DNA from: Hysterium pulicare CBS 123377
Taxonomy: Eukaryota; Ascomycota; Dothideomycetes; Hysteriales; Hysteriaceae
Direction: 5' to 3'
NCBI GenBank assembly: GCA_000467715.1
Contig: AJFK01000172.1
Coordinates: 1-64,000, forward strand
DNA: 64,000 nucleotides
A model generated the notes under the pieces. It saw only the letters and a program-made list of their open reading frames with translations. It searched no databases and was not told where the DNA came from. The stretch's first letter is position 1; every line of letters begins with the position of its first letter. Both the position numbers and the translations under genes were made by a program. Below are positions 1-13,004 of this stretch, piece by piece.

Positions 1-224
1 ACGAGCCGAGAAGAATTCTTTTGCACCTTAATGGACTTTCCCTAGAACCAGTAATTCTCTAAACCATTGCCACCTTTTCTTCTTCGCTACATGCTCTTGA
101 TCAGATTCGAAATATGGCTTTCCAAAGGCTGAGAGTGCTGAAAAGAATCATACAAAGGAGAGTAGCATGACCACAATTGTAACAGATGCGCTTACATAAG
201 TCAACCATAAGAGCTTGCATTGTA

Positions 225-1995
225 TCAAACTTTAGGTCCTAGCGCTACCTTACACCCCCCTAATCCGGTACATGAGATCGTGAGCTTCTCTCGCCAGGGC
301 TCTGGGTCTCGACTCTCGAGTGTCTGAAAGGTTTGAATCAATCGGACGGTGATGTATGACGCTTCTGTAAGAGCAAATTGTTCTATCCAGCGGATTAGAA
401 AGGCGTAGCGCAAAGAGCGACATTCTCAAGGACCGATACGCTGAAGCTAATGGCGTGAGGTGGGAAGGAGCACACTGGAATACAATGAGATGGCGTATAA
501 CTTACGACCGATGCATCCTCTCGGACCAGCATTGAAAGGTAGGTAGCCCCAACCAGGTCGGAGTGGCGTTGCTTCATCATCTAGCCACCTCTCAGGTTTG
601 AACTCTTCGGCATCGTCGCCGAATATGTCTTTCCGACGATGCATTGAGTATAAGTCCCATACTAACATAGTGTTCTTTGGGATAAATACAGGCGCCTTGC
701 CGTCTTTGCCTCCACCTAGGGGAATTATAGTGTCGTTGAGAGCATGTCGAGCATTTTTAGGGACAACCGGGTACAAGCGCTGTGATTCGTTGATGACTGC
801 CCGAAGATACTTGAAGTCTCTTGTAAGGGATTGGTAGGATGGCTGTTCTGCGCCAACTACTTCTTCGACTTCCTGACGCAGACGAGCGAAGATGTCTGGA
901 CGTTTGGATAATTCGAACCAAACGTTCGAAAGAACCGATGCTGTTGTATCTCGGCCAGCAAACAGGACGTTGAGAAGCTCAGAACGTATCTTGATTTTGT
1001 CTTGGGTACTCGAGATCAATTTATCGAGGAACACATACCGAGTTGGCTCGGAAGTGGAGGAGGTCGGGAATCGCTCGAAGCCCTTTTCTACTAACTTGTC
1101 GGCGTACTCTGAAAAAGGTTGGTTTAGTGCACATACGGCCAGATGCAACTGAGTACTCTTCGATATAAGAGGATATACAAGAGCGAAAGACGTAAGACGT
1201 ACCATTAATTGTTTTAACACTCTCTTTGAATCGGGGATTCAGGGCTGGAAGAAATCCAGTGATGAATTGCATATACTCCCAAGGCGAACTCTCTTCGACT
1301 TTAGCAGTAGGATTCAAACAGAATTCACAGGCTTTGAAAAACCTATCAGCTTCATCATTTTTGGATGTGCCAAGGGTATTCGTTTTCTCCCCGAATAAGA
1401 ATTCAGTGGCAATATCAGACGTAAGGCGATGGAAAGGTTCCTGGAGGTCTATTGTGGAACCATCCTGAGGAATTATCCTGATAAGCGCCTGAGTATGATC
1501 TTCAAGTGCCGAGAGATCAGCAACTTGCGATCGTTCAAAACAGGGTCTCAACATCTCTCGAGAATGTTTCCACTTGGCGCCCTCAGTGCTAAAGACACCT
1601 TCGCCCATAAAAGAGCAGAATCCGGCAATTCGCTCTTTGCCATGACTCCAAGAATTGATATTCGTTGATAGCACACTTTTAACATTTTCCGGCTCGATGG
1701 TGACGAATATCTTTCGACCTAGGATATCGGCTTCAACAGTACCAACCCCAAGTTCTAAAAGCTTTTTATGATCTTTCTCTAGAGTATTGTGGTTCTTTTG
1801 GTCTTTGTAGGAGTTGATAACATGATCCAGGCCGAAGAACGGGTCCTTGGAGGGCCATCGTTTCGCTGGGAGACATCCTTTCGATTTCTTGAACGCTCGT
1901 CGTCGAGAGCCAACCGTAGCCTCCCAATAAATGTAATTGGCAAGGTACAAGGCAATTGCAGAGATTCCCAGATTTGTCAGGGCGAGTATGGCCAT
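225..1995 (-). CDS. CYP52-like cytochrome P450 monooxygenase
   Basis: Exons 1995-1203, 1108-506 and 382-225 join in frame to a 517-aa protein, a normal P450 length. Residues about 3-22 form an N-terminal membrane anchor, so the enzyme should sit in the ER facing the cytosol. Seen motifs: I-helix AGRDTTAS (about 315-322), K-helix ESQR (372-375), PERW, and the haem loop FNAGPRGCIGQQ with the ligand Cys at about 463. The last intron splits the haem loop: the Gln codon after CIG is restored only by splicing, followed by FALTEASYITVRL, the usual CYP52/CYP63-type continuation. CYP52 enzymes hydroxylate alkanes and fatty acids at the terminal carbon; that substrate is inferred from family only. It is divergent from the eL42 gene with about 540 bp between starts. 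No damage is visible. Confidence 0.9.
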
Positions 1996-2531
1996 CCTAA
2001 CGAGAAAAGACGGATGAAGTTGGATGATTCATGGCTGAAGATCATCCAGGATTCTTTATGCCCGACGTTGAAGTTTGCGTGGCTACATGCTCAAGCACCA
2101 TACCATTGTTCATACTTAAGCATACTATTGTTCGCACTCGATTTCACGCATACGGAGCGGAATACATTAAACCCAGCAAGACAAAGGACACACGACATCG
2201 CTTCATTGGCCGTCCTGATTCCCGTGCAGGTTTGGCGCCAAGGATCCGGCCATGGCATATCAAATACTAATCGTTATCTCTCGAGTGGAGGTAGTGAAAA
2301 GGCAGATCATGAGTTAACACAATTGACCTTGATTGATGTGAAGACGATCGAGGTGAGGGTTCAAAGGCGTTTCGGTAATCTTGCATGCCAAGATCTAATC
2401 ACGTGTCGGCTAATCACCGGTGCGAGCGCCCACAGCTGACTCGGCAAATCCCACAACCTCAAAAATCCATTTGCCCTCACCAACGTCGACTTCATACCCC
2501 TTCATCAACAGATACCCGTCAAACCGTCACG

Positions 2532-2976
2532 ATGGTCAACGTACCCAAAACACGACGAACATACTGCGCCGGCCGCGATTGCAACAAGCACACGGTCCAC
2601 AGAGTTACACAATACAAGGCAGGCAAGGCATCGGCATTCGCTCAAGGAAAACGAAGGGTTAGAGACTACCAATGCGCACGCTGCGAGTTCGGCGGTTAGA
2701 GAGATCTCAAAACTGACAGTTTCTGTAGTACGATCGCAAGCAGTCGGGATATGGTGGTCAGACGAAGCCCGTTTTCCACAAGAAAGCCAAAACCACCAAG
2801 AAGATTGTCTTAAGAATGGAGTGCACAACGTGCAAGGCCAAGAAACAGTTACCTCTGAAGCGATGCAAACATTTCGAACTCGGGTAAGTTCGTTCTATTT
2901 GGAGTCGACGGGACTGGGCTGACTTATTCGTTTCAGTGGCGACAAGAAAACCAAGGGCGCAGCTCTCGTCTTCTAA
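2532..2976 (+). CDS. RPL42: 60S ribosomal protein eL42 (L44/L36a family)
   Basis: Exons 2532-2657, 2729-2883 and 2937-2976 encode 106 aa, exactly the yeast eL42 length. The protein starts [14 protein letters not shown] and ends [12 protein letters not shown]. The family's zinc-binding cysteines are present (YCAGRDC near the N terminus; CTTCKAKKQ and [10 protein letters not shown] near the C terminus). Pro56 in QTKPVFHKK is the residue whose replacement is known to give cycloheximide resistance in yeasts; here the sensitive Pro form is seen. The protein sits at the E-site of the large subunit. Both introns are short (71 and 53 bp). Very secure call. Confidence 0.97.
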
Positions 2977-3870
2977 GCATGCATACACAAGTGCGGATTT
3001 GGGTCATAATAGCGAGGCAAGATGGATCTCGGGACAATCAAAGGGCGAGATGGTTGAAGGGTCGACTATGATTGTGGCGCATGGCATGGATCTGGAATGT
3101 ACACCTCTTTGCACAATGCTATCGGGTTTGAGGCGTCAGCCCTTTACCGACTGTGATTGCGGTTGATAGCAGGAATCAGAAATATAAAACCCCTGTCTCA
3201 ATATTATGAAAGTTGCAGTTTGCATTCTCGTTCTACCTACCCAAGAAGCGATCCTGATTCCCCCCCGACCAAATTTGAAGATTTTGGTAGCATTGTATCT
3301 GCTTACCAAGATTTGATAAACTCGTTATGAGTTACGGTGTACCCCCGTGGCATCTGTACCAGCCTTCTCTACGATAAAGATAGGCGCGGTATTTCTTCGT
3401 TAACGCAATCATCACATTGGTAACGTGACACACGTGACAAGAAGGCTTCTTAGACTTAGTAGTATTATGCCATGGCGGGAGCCTTCGCAATTGAATACTA
3501 CTGTGTAAAGCCAGGCCTCTACCACTATTCAGTAGTCAGGTATATCGGGATGCGCAATTGATTCTTGCCCATAATTCGTAAGCTTAGAGGAATACTATGG
3601 CGTAACTATACACGCTAGTGCATCGGATAAAAATTCCCAATCGCATCTTGTCCTTTTGCAATCATTCTCCAAATTTTTATCCAGATATTAGTAGAGCCTA
3701 TATAGTTGATATTACCGTAGACATCTTTCCACTGGAAGAGCAGTCTCGTACTCCCTTTCATTAGAACCCGTCACATCGAGGAAGAACCTCGCATCATCTT
3801 ATTATACTTTTCATCTACAAGTCAACCCAAGGCTAACTCACAAACTATTCACAAGGGCATGGATAGGATG
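2977..3870. other. Intergenic, convergent 3' ends of eL42 and the CFEM-like gene
   Basis: About 890 bp. It holds both 3' flanks; no conserved ORF, RNA gene or repeat was recognised. Confidence 0.6.
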
Positions 3871-4732
3871 TTATACATCATTCTCTTTTCGTTCCCTACG
3901 GCGGTTACGAAGCATTACAAAACCCCAACCAGCTAATAAACAGAAGATAGGTACAACCGTCCCCACAATAATCTGAATCTTGTCCTCCTGGCTTAATCCG
4001 GATCTAGATCCTTTTGTTGAGGATGAAGAAGGTGCGGAAGTTAAAGAAGTTGAGATTTTGGACCGTGTGCCTGTGATTGATAAAGTCAAAGGGGCGTCTG
4101 AACGGGAGAGTATTGCCACCGGTGGATTCGTGGTAGTTGCTCCACCTAGCCACACACCGTCAGACCTTGAAGGCGACGTTGTTGGCGAAGATGAGAAGGC
4201 TCGCCGTAGCAGCGAGGAGGAACCACTCACTTGAGATTGGCGGCATTGTTGGAGGGGGACTTGACGAGGTCACCACCGTAACCGTTGGAGCAGAAGTGAA
4301 ATAAGTAACGGTTACAGGCCCATTGTTCCATGTGGCGGTGGATGGCGTTGGGGTCACTATCACCGTCGCAGGTGCCGTGAATGTGCAGTATCGGTCGTAT
4401 ATGGACGCTGCAATGGTATAGTCGATGCCGTTGCTGCAGGTTGAAAACTCTGTCTGTATGCAGCTTTCGAGATATGATGATGCGGCAGGGCGGAGATCTG
4501 GACGACAGAGACACGTATTGGCATTGGAACACTCCAGTGCACCTTGAAGATCGACATGGCCTAAGCCTGCTCCGCTACCAGCCATGCATACTATTACACA
4601 GTTGCGCTGCTCGTTCAAGTCTTTGTCTTTGCCAAGAGATACCGTTTGAGCCATGACAAGAATAGAGGGCAGTAGAAGAATCAGCTGGAGAAGTAGTCCG
4701 AAGTTTGGCTTGGGGGCTCTGAAATTGGCCAT
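3871..4732 (-). CDS. CFEM-like secreted/plasma-membrane protein with a C-terminal TM helix
   Basis: Exons 4732-4231 and 4145-3871 give 258 aa. The chosen start (MANFRAPKPNFG) leads directly into a hydrophobic signal peptide (about residues 10-28). The open frame extends upstream to 5065, but that part looks like leader sequence. Residues about 44-115 hold eight cysteines, including C-x3-C and a CLC pair, in CFEM-like spacing; the Asp usually found before the CxC is Asn here. A Ser/Thr/Pro-rich stalk follows (VTPTPSTAT and similar). The intron joins it to a single TM helix (about 226-246) with a short basic tail, RNRRRERKENDV. So it is predicted to be a type I membrane protein rather than GPI-anchored. 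CFEM proteins act in haem or iron uptake, adhesion or virulence; which applies here is unknown. Confidence 0.75.
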
Positions 4733-7700
4733 GATAGCCAATCCTCGCCACAACCCAAATTGAGCTACTAAGAAAATAATCAGCACGATAGCGCAACACA
4801 AGCAGATGTTTGGGAAGAAGGAGCCGAGAAAGAAGCTACCCCCATTTCCAGGAACACAAGTACTTTGGTTTTCCGTACGATATGCCGAGTTCTTATATGC
4901 ATCTTCCCAAGGCTGAAATGGACTGCGCAGCCACCTATATATAAAAAGGTATAGAGAAGCGAGGTAGACCCAATTGGCTTTCGCTGAGCCGTCTTCGTCT
5001 CTTGGATGAAGATCTCTTTGGTTCGACTGAAGCGGGGCCAGCTGAACATAGTGACCGCCAAGCAACTGATCAATGCCGCCTCTGAACAGCCTTGCGTTCA
5101 GCCATGACTCTGCCTCGTGATTTTCAATACCGAGGACGAGGCTGGATTCTTGAGGAGACCGTTCTGGCGATGTTTTACCCTACAGTATCAGTCTACGCAT
5201 GCTAGTCAGAATCTTGAGCCATATGCCAAACTATATCCATCGCTACCCAGTACCGACGGTCCGCGTGGGGATGAAATCGCTGCTGATTAAAAGGAGGGAG
5301 ACCGCATCGCGGGTATCAGGGTATCTTTGCTTATCTGCCAAGTGTTGAAGCCGAGTGGCAGTGAATCCGCCACAGCCAGCCAATATTGAATCGAGTATTG
5401 CTACCCACGCGCTGTTACTTGGCATCTTGTATCTCGAGATACGGCACGATGGGTGTCATTATTTGTCGTACTGTGAACTCCTTTAGCAGTACAGGTCTGG
5501 GTAGATCCTATCTTACGTTCTACTACCCAACTAATCTTAAGGGTGGCAGCTTGCTTTCCTGCCCTCCACAGAGACTGAATCAGCTTTGTAGGCTGGGAGC
5601 AAAGCAGGTGGTAAGCAAAGACCCTCGCCTAGTTCAGAACTACTCTCGTCAACCACTCACTAGGTCGAGCGCAGACAGAAGTTCAAGCTGCTACAGTACA
5701 CCTACCCATCTTCAAAGCTTGACGACGAGGCTATATCCCGAGCCTATGATGATGTTGATGATGAGTTCGCTGGAACTCGACTTGTTCGCACTTCAAGAGG
5801 CCCCGCGACGCGAAATCACATGCTAGCGCGACAGTTACTTAAGTATAGAGTTGAAGCGAAGAGGCTAGCACCACCACGGTGGATAGGAGACGGTGTTCCT
5901 CCAGGCACTTTTCCCCAGCTTCATTATCCTCCCAACTTCTGTAAAGTGTCGGCTTCTAAGTTGCCGCATCTCGTACTTCCGATAGATCTGGACACTCCCG
6001 CATCATGTCCCTGAAATTCGCACGATCCTCCTTAAACAATGACAATACAATATTCGAGACGTTCCCAAGCCCCCAAACCCGACCCTACGAAGTTGATCGA
6101 GTCGTCATTAGTCCTATGGAACAAATACACACGAGAGTTGGACCCTTGGACTGGGCATATCATGGAGAGTCGCACCGTCGGACATCGATGAATCGGACAA
6201 TCTTACTTCTGGTGTAGGGGACTATAGCTAGTGCTGAGGACTCTGTACGATGGCTGTATTGATAACCTGTGGAATTAAGCACCTGACCGATTGGCTCTTC
6301 CAGACTATTTCGAGGGCCATCTGGTACTCCGAGCACCTACGCGAACAAGGTTGCATATACTATGGCACTCCTTAGCACTGATATTGCCGTCAAAGAACGG
6401 CCGCACGTATAGAGTCTAAAACTTACGCTTCAGACGTCGCAGTATGCGGAGACATAACGGGCAGGGATACTCTCGAAGAAGCTTCCAATATAATCACCGC
6501 TTACGCGTAGTTGAGCTTTACCAAATTCTTTACTAAATTCTTCTTCAAGGAAGCTTCCTCTTGGCTCCACCTCTTCCCCACCTTAAAGCAAGCGCGCCTC
6601 GAGTTCAGAGTACCGAAGCGCCCTAACGCCTGGACACGAGCTCAGGAAGAGCAAATCCTTGCTACGTGGGATCAGCATCCGCTTAGAGAGTGCGAAGTAA
6701 TTGTTGAGGTCATATTCACTTTCAGTGATTGGCCTTCCCACATCTGGACCTGTTGTTTCATGTTCAGGGAAGAGAATGGCAATCGTGCGAAATACAAGAA
6801 CCTCAATGAGGAGCCCGAGTTTGATCCCTTCAGCTAAGTTATGGAGGCCAATGAACTAAGCAAGGAAACGCCAGGCAATGACCGCCCAGAGATGGAAGCG
6901 AGCAGTGGATATCAAGAACTAGCACCAACATATGCAGTTAGAAGAGCCGGATGCGGGACCCTGGAAGAGACTTGGCCTCTGATAAGAGGGATGCGATACG
7001 GGAGGGAAATGCGAGGGAGCGAAGTGTAACTCGCCTTTTGGATGTCATAGCATGTTCTACCAGTTATTCGGGTTCCACGTACTCTGGCTGCGGGCAATTA
7101 ATACCCATTCATTGATGGAAGGGTCGATGAAGGAGATGAATGAGTCCCAGTCTGAGATAGAGTTCCTCGTGCCGCGGTCAGCTGAGTGCCGCCGCTGATA
7201 CATGTAATCAGAAAGCAGAGGTGAGCAACGTAAGCTAATCAAGTCTCAAGAAACGAAGACCATCTCACAGCCCTCAAACTATGACGAACTCTCTTGTAGT
7301 GTTCAAGATATATGAATGTACTTCTAATAGGCTTTGCCTGTCACCTTCTATTGGGGATGCAACGTGCCTTCAGGTATAGTAGGAGTCGTCCCCGAGAGAT
7401 GAACGGACTTTGAGCGACGGCTCGTCAGTAGACATGCTGTTCTAGAAACACAGGATTCATCTCGCGACGCCAAATGACTCTATCTAATCTCAGAAGAGGA
7501 TAGCGGCTCTGGGCGCGCGCCAAATGTCGCCTACTAGCTTATCTCTTGTTTGTTGCGTAACGATGCTCCTGATATTCCTAGCTATTAGAAAGTACGGCAA
7601 GGAGAGGTTAAAAGACTAGGGTCTGATTGTGGCTTGGGAAAAGCTGACATCGGGAGTTATGCCATGGCTGCAGCCTGCCTGGATGGCGCAAGGTGGGGGC

Positions 7701-7923
7701 TGAGGGGGCTGAATTCTCTTCATCTCTTGCTCAGCTGGACCGCAACTAGCGATCGAACTTGCTATTCAGTGCTCTCGTACACCATCTGTCACACTTCTCC
7801 AACACAATTGTTTACCCTTCTGGACCCAGACTCAGGTCTGCATATCTTTGGAGGCTGTAAAGGCCCGCTAGCCCGGTCTGCTAACCTCGCACTCTTGACG
7901 ATCGCCTTGGATATTTACTCAAT
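4733..7923. other. Gene-poor 3.2-kb stretch
   Basis: It contains the leader region of the CFEM-like gene (an AT-rich TATATATAG on the minus strand lies near 4935-4944), one dispersed-repeat copy (5451-5630), and several short open frames without recognisable domains, such as 6511-6837 and 6841-7029. The right end is the promoter of the NLR-type gene. No complete gene is supported. Confidence 0.5.
5451..5630. repeat. Dispersed repeat, intergenic copy (pair with 44461-44640)
   Basis: Hand alignment with 44461-44640 runs for 180 positions without a gap at a constant offset of 39010. About 72% of bases match, with long identical blocks (the first 10 bases, and AAAGCAGGTGGTA near the right end). 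Many mismatches are transitions. The two copies also look similar when translated in the same phase, so the element may derive from a coding sequence; its family is not recognised. No terminal repeats were found. Confidence 0.65.
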
Positions 7924-10900
7924 ATGGGATTAGAGATCGGGACTGCGAATAACTCGATCACTCAGAATACTATTGATGTCAGTCGACTTTGGGACGAAGC
8001 CAAAGCCATCTTCTTCGACGAGATCGGCGAGAAGAAGGCCGCCAAAATCAGGGACTCGACTACTCTAACCGACACAATCAAAGATCTCAAGACCTCCCAG
8101 GCCAGGGTGTCGGGAGAGTATGGGTCCCATACGGTCAACATCTCCGGCAAATTGATTGAGTTCAAATTGAGCAAGATCATGCAGCGGTTGGAGTTACTCC
8201 TGCAGCTTGGTGATGCGACTATGAACTTTGCCCCTGAATCGGTATCTCTTGTTTGGGCCGCCTTCAGGATAATTTTCACTGGTTTTCTCAAAGACGCAGA
8301 GACATGTCAGCTCTTGGCCGATGCCGTTGATCAGGTTTCTGATATCATGTTCGTTTGCGAGGTTTACGCACAACGATATCTTAGAAATGGTTCGATGGTT
8401 GCAGCCGCAGGGGGTACGGGTTCAAAGGTTTTGGAACAGATTCCTGCCATCTATGCCACAGTGCTCAAGTTTTCTTACGAAACAAGAAGACTGGTGGGCA
8501 GCAACAAACTCGGCCGCTCGTGGAAAAGTATGTTTGGCAAATCCCAGGAGATCAGCAATATCATCGAGGACGCCAACAACAAGCGAGACAAACTACAAAG
8601 GACTGCGGACATTGCTTTCAAGGAGGCTGCCACGGAGGTCTTTCAGGATCTTCAAAAAGATGTCAAAGCGCTTCATGGCCTTCTCGACACCATCGACTCC
8701 CTCGTGGTACCCATCCTGAAGAACATCGAAAAGGAACAATCTAGAGATCGAGAACAGCGCAACGCGGAGGAACTCAAAAAAGCTGTCAATGAACAGCTTC
8801 AGTGGCTACGATCCGGAGCAATCAGCGAACTGGAGGGTCCAAGCCGGCAATATGAACTAAACCTTCGCAGGAGGCACCGAGCGACCGCCAGATGGGTACT
8901 CGACACCAAAGAATACAAAGAATGGCACCAAGCAGAAGAGTCTTGCCTCCTGTGGCTTTACGGTGACGGCGGGTTTGGAAAATCCATCGTTATGTCTTCT
9001 GTTATTGAAGCTCTGGAGGAGGAAATTTCTCGCGAAAAGGATCCTAAATCAATCCTACTCTACTTCTTCTGCAAGATCGGCAATGATACCACACAGAAAG
9101 GCCACAAGATTCTCCTCCACCTCTTAGCTCAACTTCTTCAAAAGCTCAATGATGAAAGAAAGGATTCCAAAGCTTCGAACGACCTGCAAGCGAAGAAGGG
9201 GATGTGCGTGGATGTGATCAAAGAGGCCAAAGAGAAACTGCAGCTATCGGCCAAGAAAAATTCCTCCTTAGCGAAGATCGACTCCACCTTACAACCTCTC
9301 CTGGACGATCTCGTGGGAGCCCTCGACAGTAAGGTGTTCATCGTTGTCGACGCTCTTGACGAGTGCATAGACAGAAATGATGGATTTCTCGAGGCGCTGA
9401 AGGTCTTAGCGAGTTCCAGTGCAGATATACGGGTCATAGTATCCAGCCGCCCAGAAACCGACATTTTCAACGCATTCCGCAACGAACATCCCTACATTGA
9501 GGTTGATGCGTCCCGAACGGTGGAAGACGTCAAAAACTATGTGAAGGACTCTCTCAGAGCGGTTAAGAGGTTTACTCCGCAACAGAAGGCTATAGCAAGC
9601 GCTATGATTGTGAGAAAGTCCGAAAGCAAATTCCGATGTAAGAGCTCTAGTTATCATTCATTAATATGCGCTGACGGCTATAGATGCCAACGTCGTTACT
9701 GAAGGCTTGAATCGATCCTCCGCCAAGATGACGCCTTTCAATCAGCTCGTCCAAGAGCTTCCTGACGGCATGATTGACGTTTATCGCAAGAACATCCAAG
9801 CCTTGCAGAGAGATGACCGTAAGATGCTCGTTACTGCACTTCGATGGTTGATATGCGGCGAAGGACAAATTGACGCCAACTGGATTGCGGATGAATTAGA
9901 ACACGCATATGATCAGGATGTTGCTATACCACAAGGAGACGATGAATACCTCCTAGGTTCTGATGAGGGTTTTTCTCTTTCTGAATTCGAATCCTCTGAA
10001 TCAGGAGATGAACTAGAAGAACAATCACTTCACAAGAAAGCCAACACAATCGTCGCCAACGGTACACAAGCAGATTCACAAGACCAACCAATCCAGCCTG
10101 AAAGGCGGCAACGCGAGATTATTGAGGACCTCCGACGGATTGGGCGAGACTTTCTCAAATTCAACGGGAGCTTCGTCGATGTAGATCATAAGTCCGTCCG
10201 AGACTTCGTCGTAGACGATGAGAAACTAGTCCGTCGCCAGACGTTCCGCTGCCCAGAGTGTACCGAACGGATTGAGAGTTCTTCGGTGTTTCAAGCTGGA
10301 TATAAACATGGGCACCTCGTTATGGTTCAGATGATCTTGAATAACCTTAATTCCCCTGTATTTCAGGAGAAGTATATCATGAAAGGGCTTACAGCTCAAG
10401 CACCAATGACTGTGGAGGAACCATTTGCTGAGGATGGCGCGAGGGATGATCTCATGGAGAGCAAACAACCCCCCACCAGCCCTCAAAATGCTAAACCCGA
10501 AGACTTCATTAAAAGACCTAGCTCCGCAATAGCTCAAGCGACAGAGCCAAGGAATGCTTCCGGCGAGGAATGTGTAGCGCCTGACGAAGGAGATGACGGT
10601 GACGCACAAAGCGTTGCTACCACAGATGCCGGGCCTGATGCAAGCTTTTTTGACCGCGGACATGAGTCAACCCAAGAACTACCCACTCCACGAGATGATC
10701 TCAGGTACGAATTTACTCACTGGCAGAGGCATCTGCGTGCTGCGGAACAAGCGTGCCCGGAAGAGGATAGAGACGAGCAAGTATGGGAAACCATCTATCA
10801 TGCTGTAGAAAGATTCTTGGATCTGGACTCTGACACCTATCAAGCCTGGCTGAAAATGGTTTTCCCCTGGCGCAGCTTCGAGCATTTCGACAACCCTTTC

Positions 10901-13004
10901 CACATCGTGTGTCGCTTTGGGCTTGCGAACCTCATAAAGAGGTATCTCAAGCGAAATTCAGGCACAGAATATGTCAACATGCGCAACGAGAACAACTGCA
11001 CCCCACTGAGCTTAGCCTGTGCAGATGAAGGCGATTTAGAAACAATCTCACTGCTGGTCAGCGCAGGTGGCGATGTGCATGCCAAAGACAAATGGGGCGA
11101 GACGCCACTACTCACTCTTATCAAACAGGGCGGTGCTCCTGTTAATGCCGTTAGATTCCTTCTGGATCATGGTGCCAAACCTCAAGAGCCTGACGAAGAC
11201 CAGATTACCTGTCTGCATTATGCAGCAGAAGCTGGGGAGTTAGATATCTGCAGGATGCTTCTCGCTAGCGAAGAGGTAGACGTAGATGTCGAGGACAAAT
11301 ATGGAGAAACTCCTCTTCATTGGGCGTTACGCTTCCCCAATGTCCCCACTGAGCTTATACAGCTTCTACTGGACAAGAAACCGAACGTGAATGCTCAAGA
11401 CAAAGCTAGTCAGGCGCCACTATATGAGGCCTGTTCCGTAGGCAATATCGCAGGAGCCAGGCTACTCTTGGATTATCGAGATGGAGACACCCGTGTCGAC
11501 ATCAACGATGTCGAAGATGTGTTTGGATATACGGCACTGCATGCCGCAGTCAAAGCTGGTAGTGTAGAGTTGGTGAAGCTACTTGTCTCCGAAAACGCTG
11601 ACCTGGCGCTCAAAGACAAGCAAGGGCACGATCCCGTATTTCAGGCGGCGGAGAACGGTGAAGCAGATATATTGGCTTTCCTTCTCGAATCGTGGAAAAA
11701 ATGCGGGTCCGACATGCAATGTCTGATTGATGTTGACATAAATGGACATACGCCTCTTCACAGAGCTGCCGCGAAAGGGGAAGAGGGCTGCGTCAGGGCA
11801 TTGTTGCAGTATGGGGACGCTGTAACCTTGTGCTCGCAGTTCAACAGCAACGGAGCCACTCCGCTTCACTCCGCCGCGCGAAGAGGTCATGCCGCCTGTG
11901 TAGAGCACATGATAGTGAGTGGCGCAGATCCCTACTCGAAAACAAATAATGGCGAGACGGCCCTCGACCTAGCCTTCGAGGCTCTAGTAAGGCGGACGTG
12001 GGGTGGTGTGATGCCAGAATTCACGAGCACTATTCTTATGCTCACGAAGCACGTTCTAGACACTGTTGAGAACGCCGCCATTCTTGACTGGGCTATTGAG
12101 CAAGGGCTGGAGGAACTATGTCAATTGTTGGCACCCAAGCTAGATCAGCCCAACGCGGATGGATGGACACCACAGCTTCTTGCCAGAAGCCTCGGTCGCG
12201 ATACCTTGGTATCCTTGTCAAAGGAGCAGGATGTAATAGCAATGGCTAAGCCGAGCAGTTGGGTGAATTCAGATCTAGTCACCTTTCCCTTGATATCCAA
12301 CGACGGTCTTGAGGTCTCATGCAAGAACGGTAAGCACTTCACTCGAGTCACAGTTACGTATCTCTATCTGACGGTCCCACAGAGGATTTTCGGTATACGG
12401 GTGATTGGGAGACGACTTTCTACTTCGGACTTGTCCTGGCCGATCACCCTGTCCCGCAATTTTCAGAGCACTATTACTACGAGATTACTATCATCGAGTC
12501 CGATTCTGAATACCCGTGAGTTTTATGCTAAGGAAGGGTCTCGCGGAGCATTTCACTCACATTTCCTAGCAAGCTAGGCATTGGGTTCACCGGCAAATAC
12601 TCCTTACAGAAGAATCAGATGCCCGGCTGGGCCAGCGTAGAAACGTACACTTGGGGCTATCACGCTGATGACGGCCGAAAGTTCGAAGTGGCCACCGGCA
12701 ACGATGGCGAACCTTATGCTGATCGATATGGACCAGGAGATATCGTGGGATGTGGTGTTGATTTCATAAAGGGTATCATATACTACACTAAAAATGGGGT
12801 ACGGCTGTGTAGGTCCTCACAGCATGCAATGAGAGTGAATGTTGCTGACCACAGTTTTTAACCAAAGCGGACGCCTTCACGAACGTAAAAGGCAGACTAT
12901 ACCCCGTTTTAGGAATGGGCCAAGCAGTCAAAGTTCGTGCGAATTTTGGACAGGACCCTGCTGTATCATTCAAGTACAAGCCTCTAGACGTACTTTTGAG
13001 CTAG
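7924..13004 (+). CDS. NLR-like STAND protein: NACHT - ankyrin repeats - SPRY
   Basis: Exons 7924-9637, 9684-12329, 12383-12515, 12570-12798 and 12855-13004 give 1623 aa. Residues about 1-330 form a helical N-terminal domain resembling those that precede NACHT in fungal STAND proteins (Goodbye/DUF7708-like; family not certain). The NACHT NTPase has Walker A GDGGFGKS (347-354), Walker B KVFIVVDALDEC (470-481) and a downstream VIVSSRPE. Ankyrin repeats of TPLHxAAxxG type occupy about 974-1340. The last four exons assemble a SPRY domain (about 1454-1620: DFRYTGDW, GIGFTGKY, YYTKNG, KGRLYPVLGM). Fungal NACHT-repeat proteins include regulators of non-self recognition and cell death; a role here is inferred. 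All five exons are in phase and the gene looks intact. Confidence 0.88.

Noticed and set aside
4733-5065. N-terminal extension of the CFEM-like ORF
   Set aside because: The frame is open, but the downstream Met is followed directly by a good signal peptide; the extension looks like leader sequence.
7634-7933. ORF overlapping the NLR start
   Set aside because: No domain, different frame, and the NLR ATG at 7924 gives a sensible N terminus.
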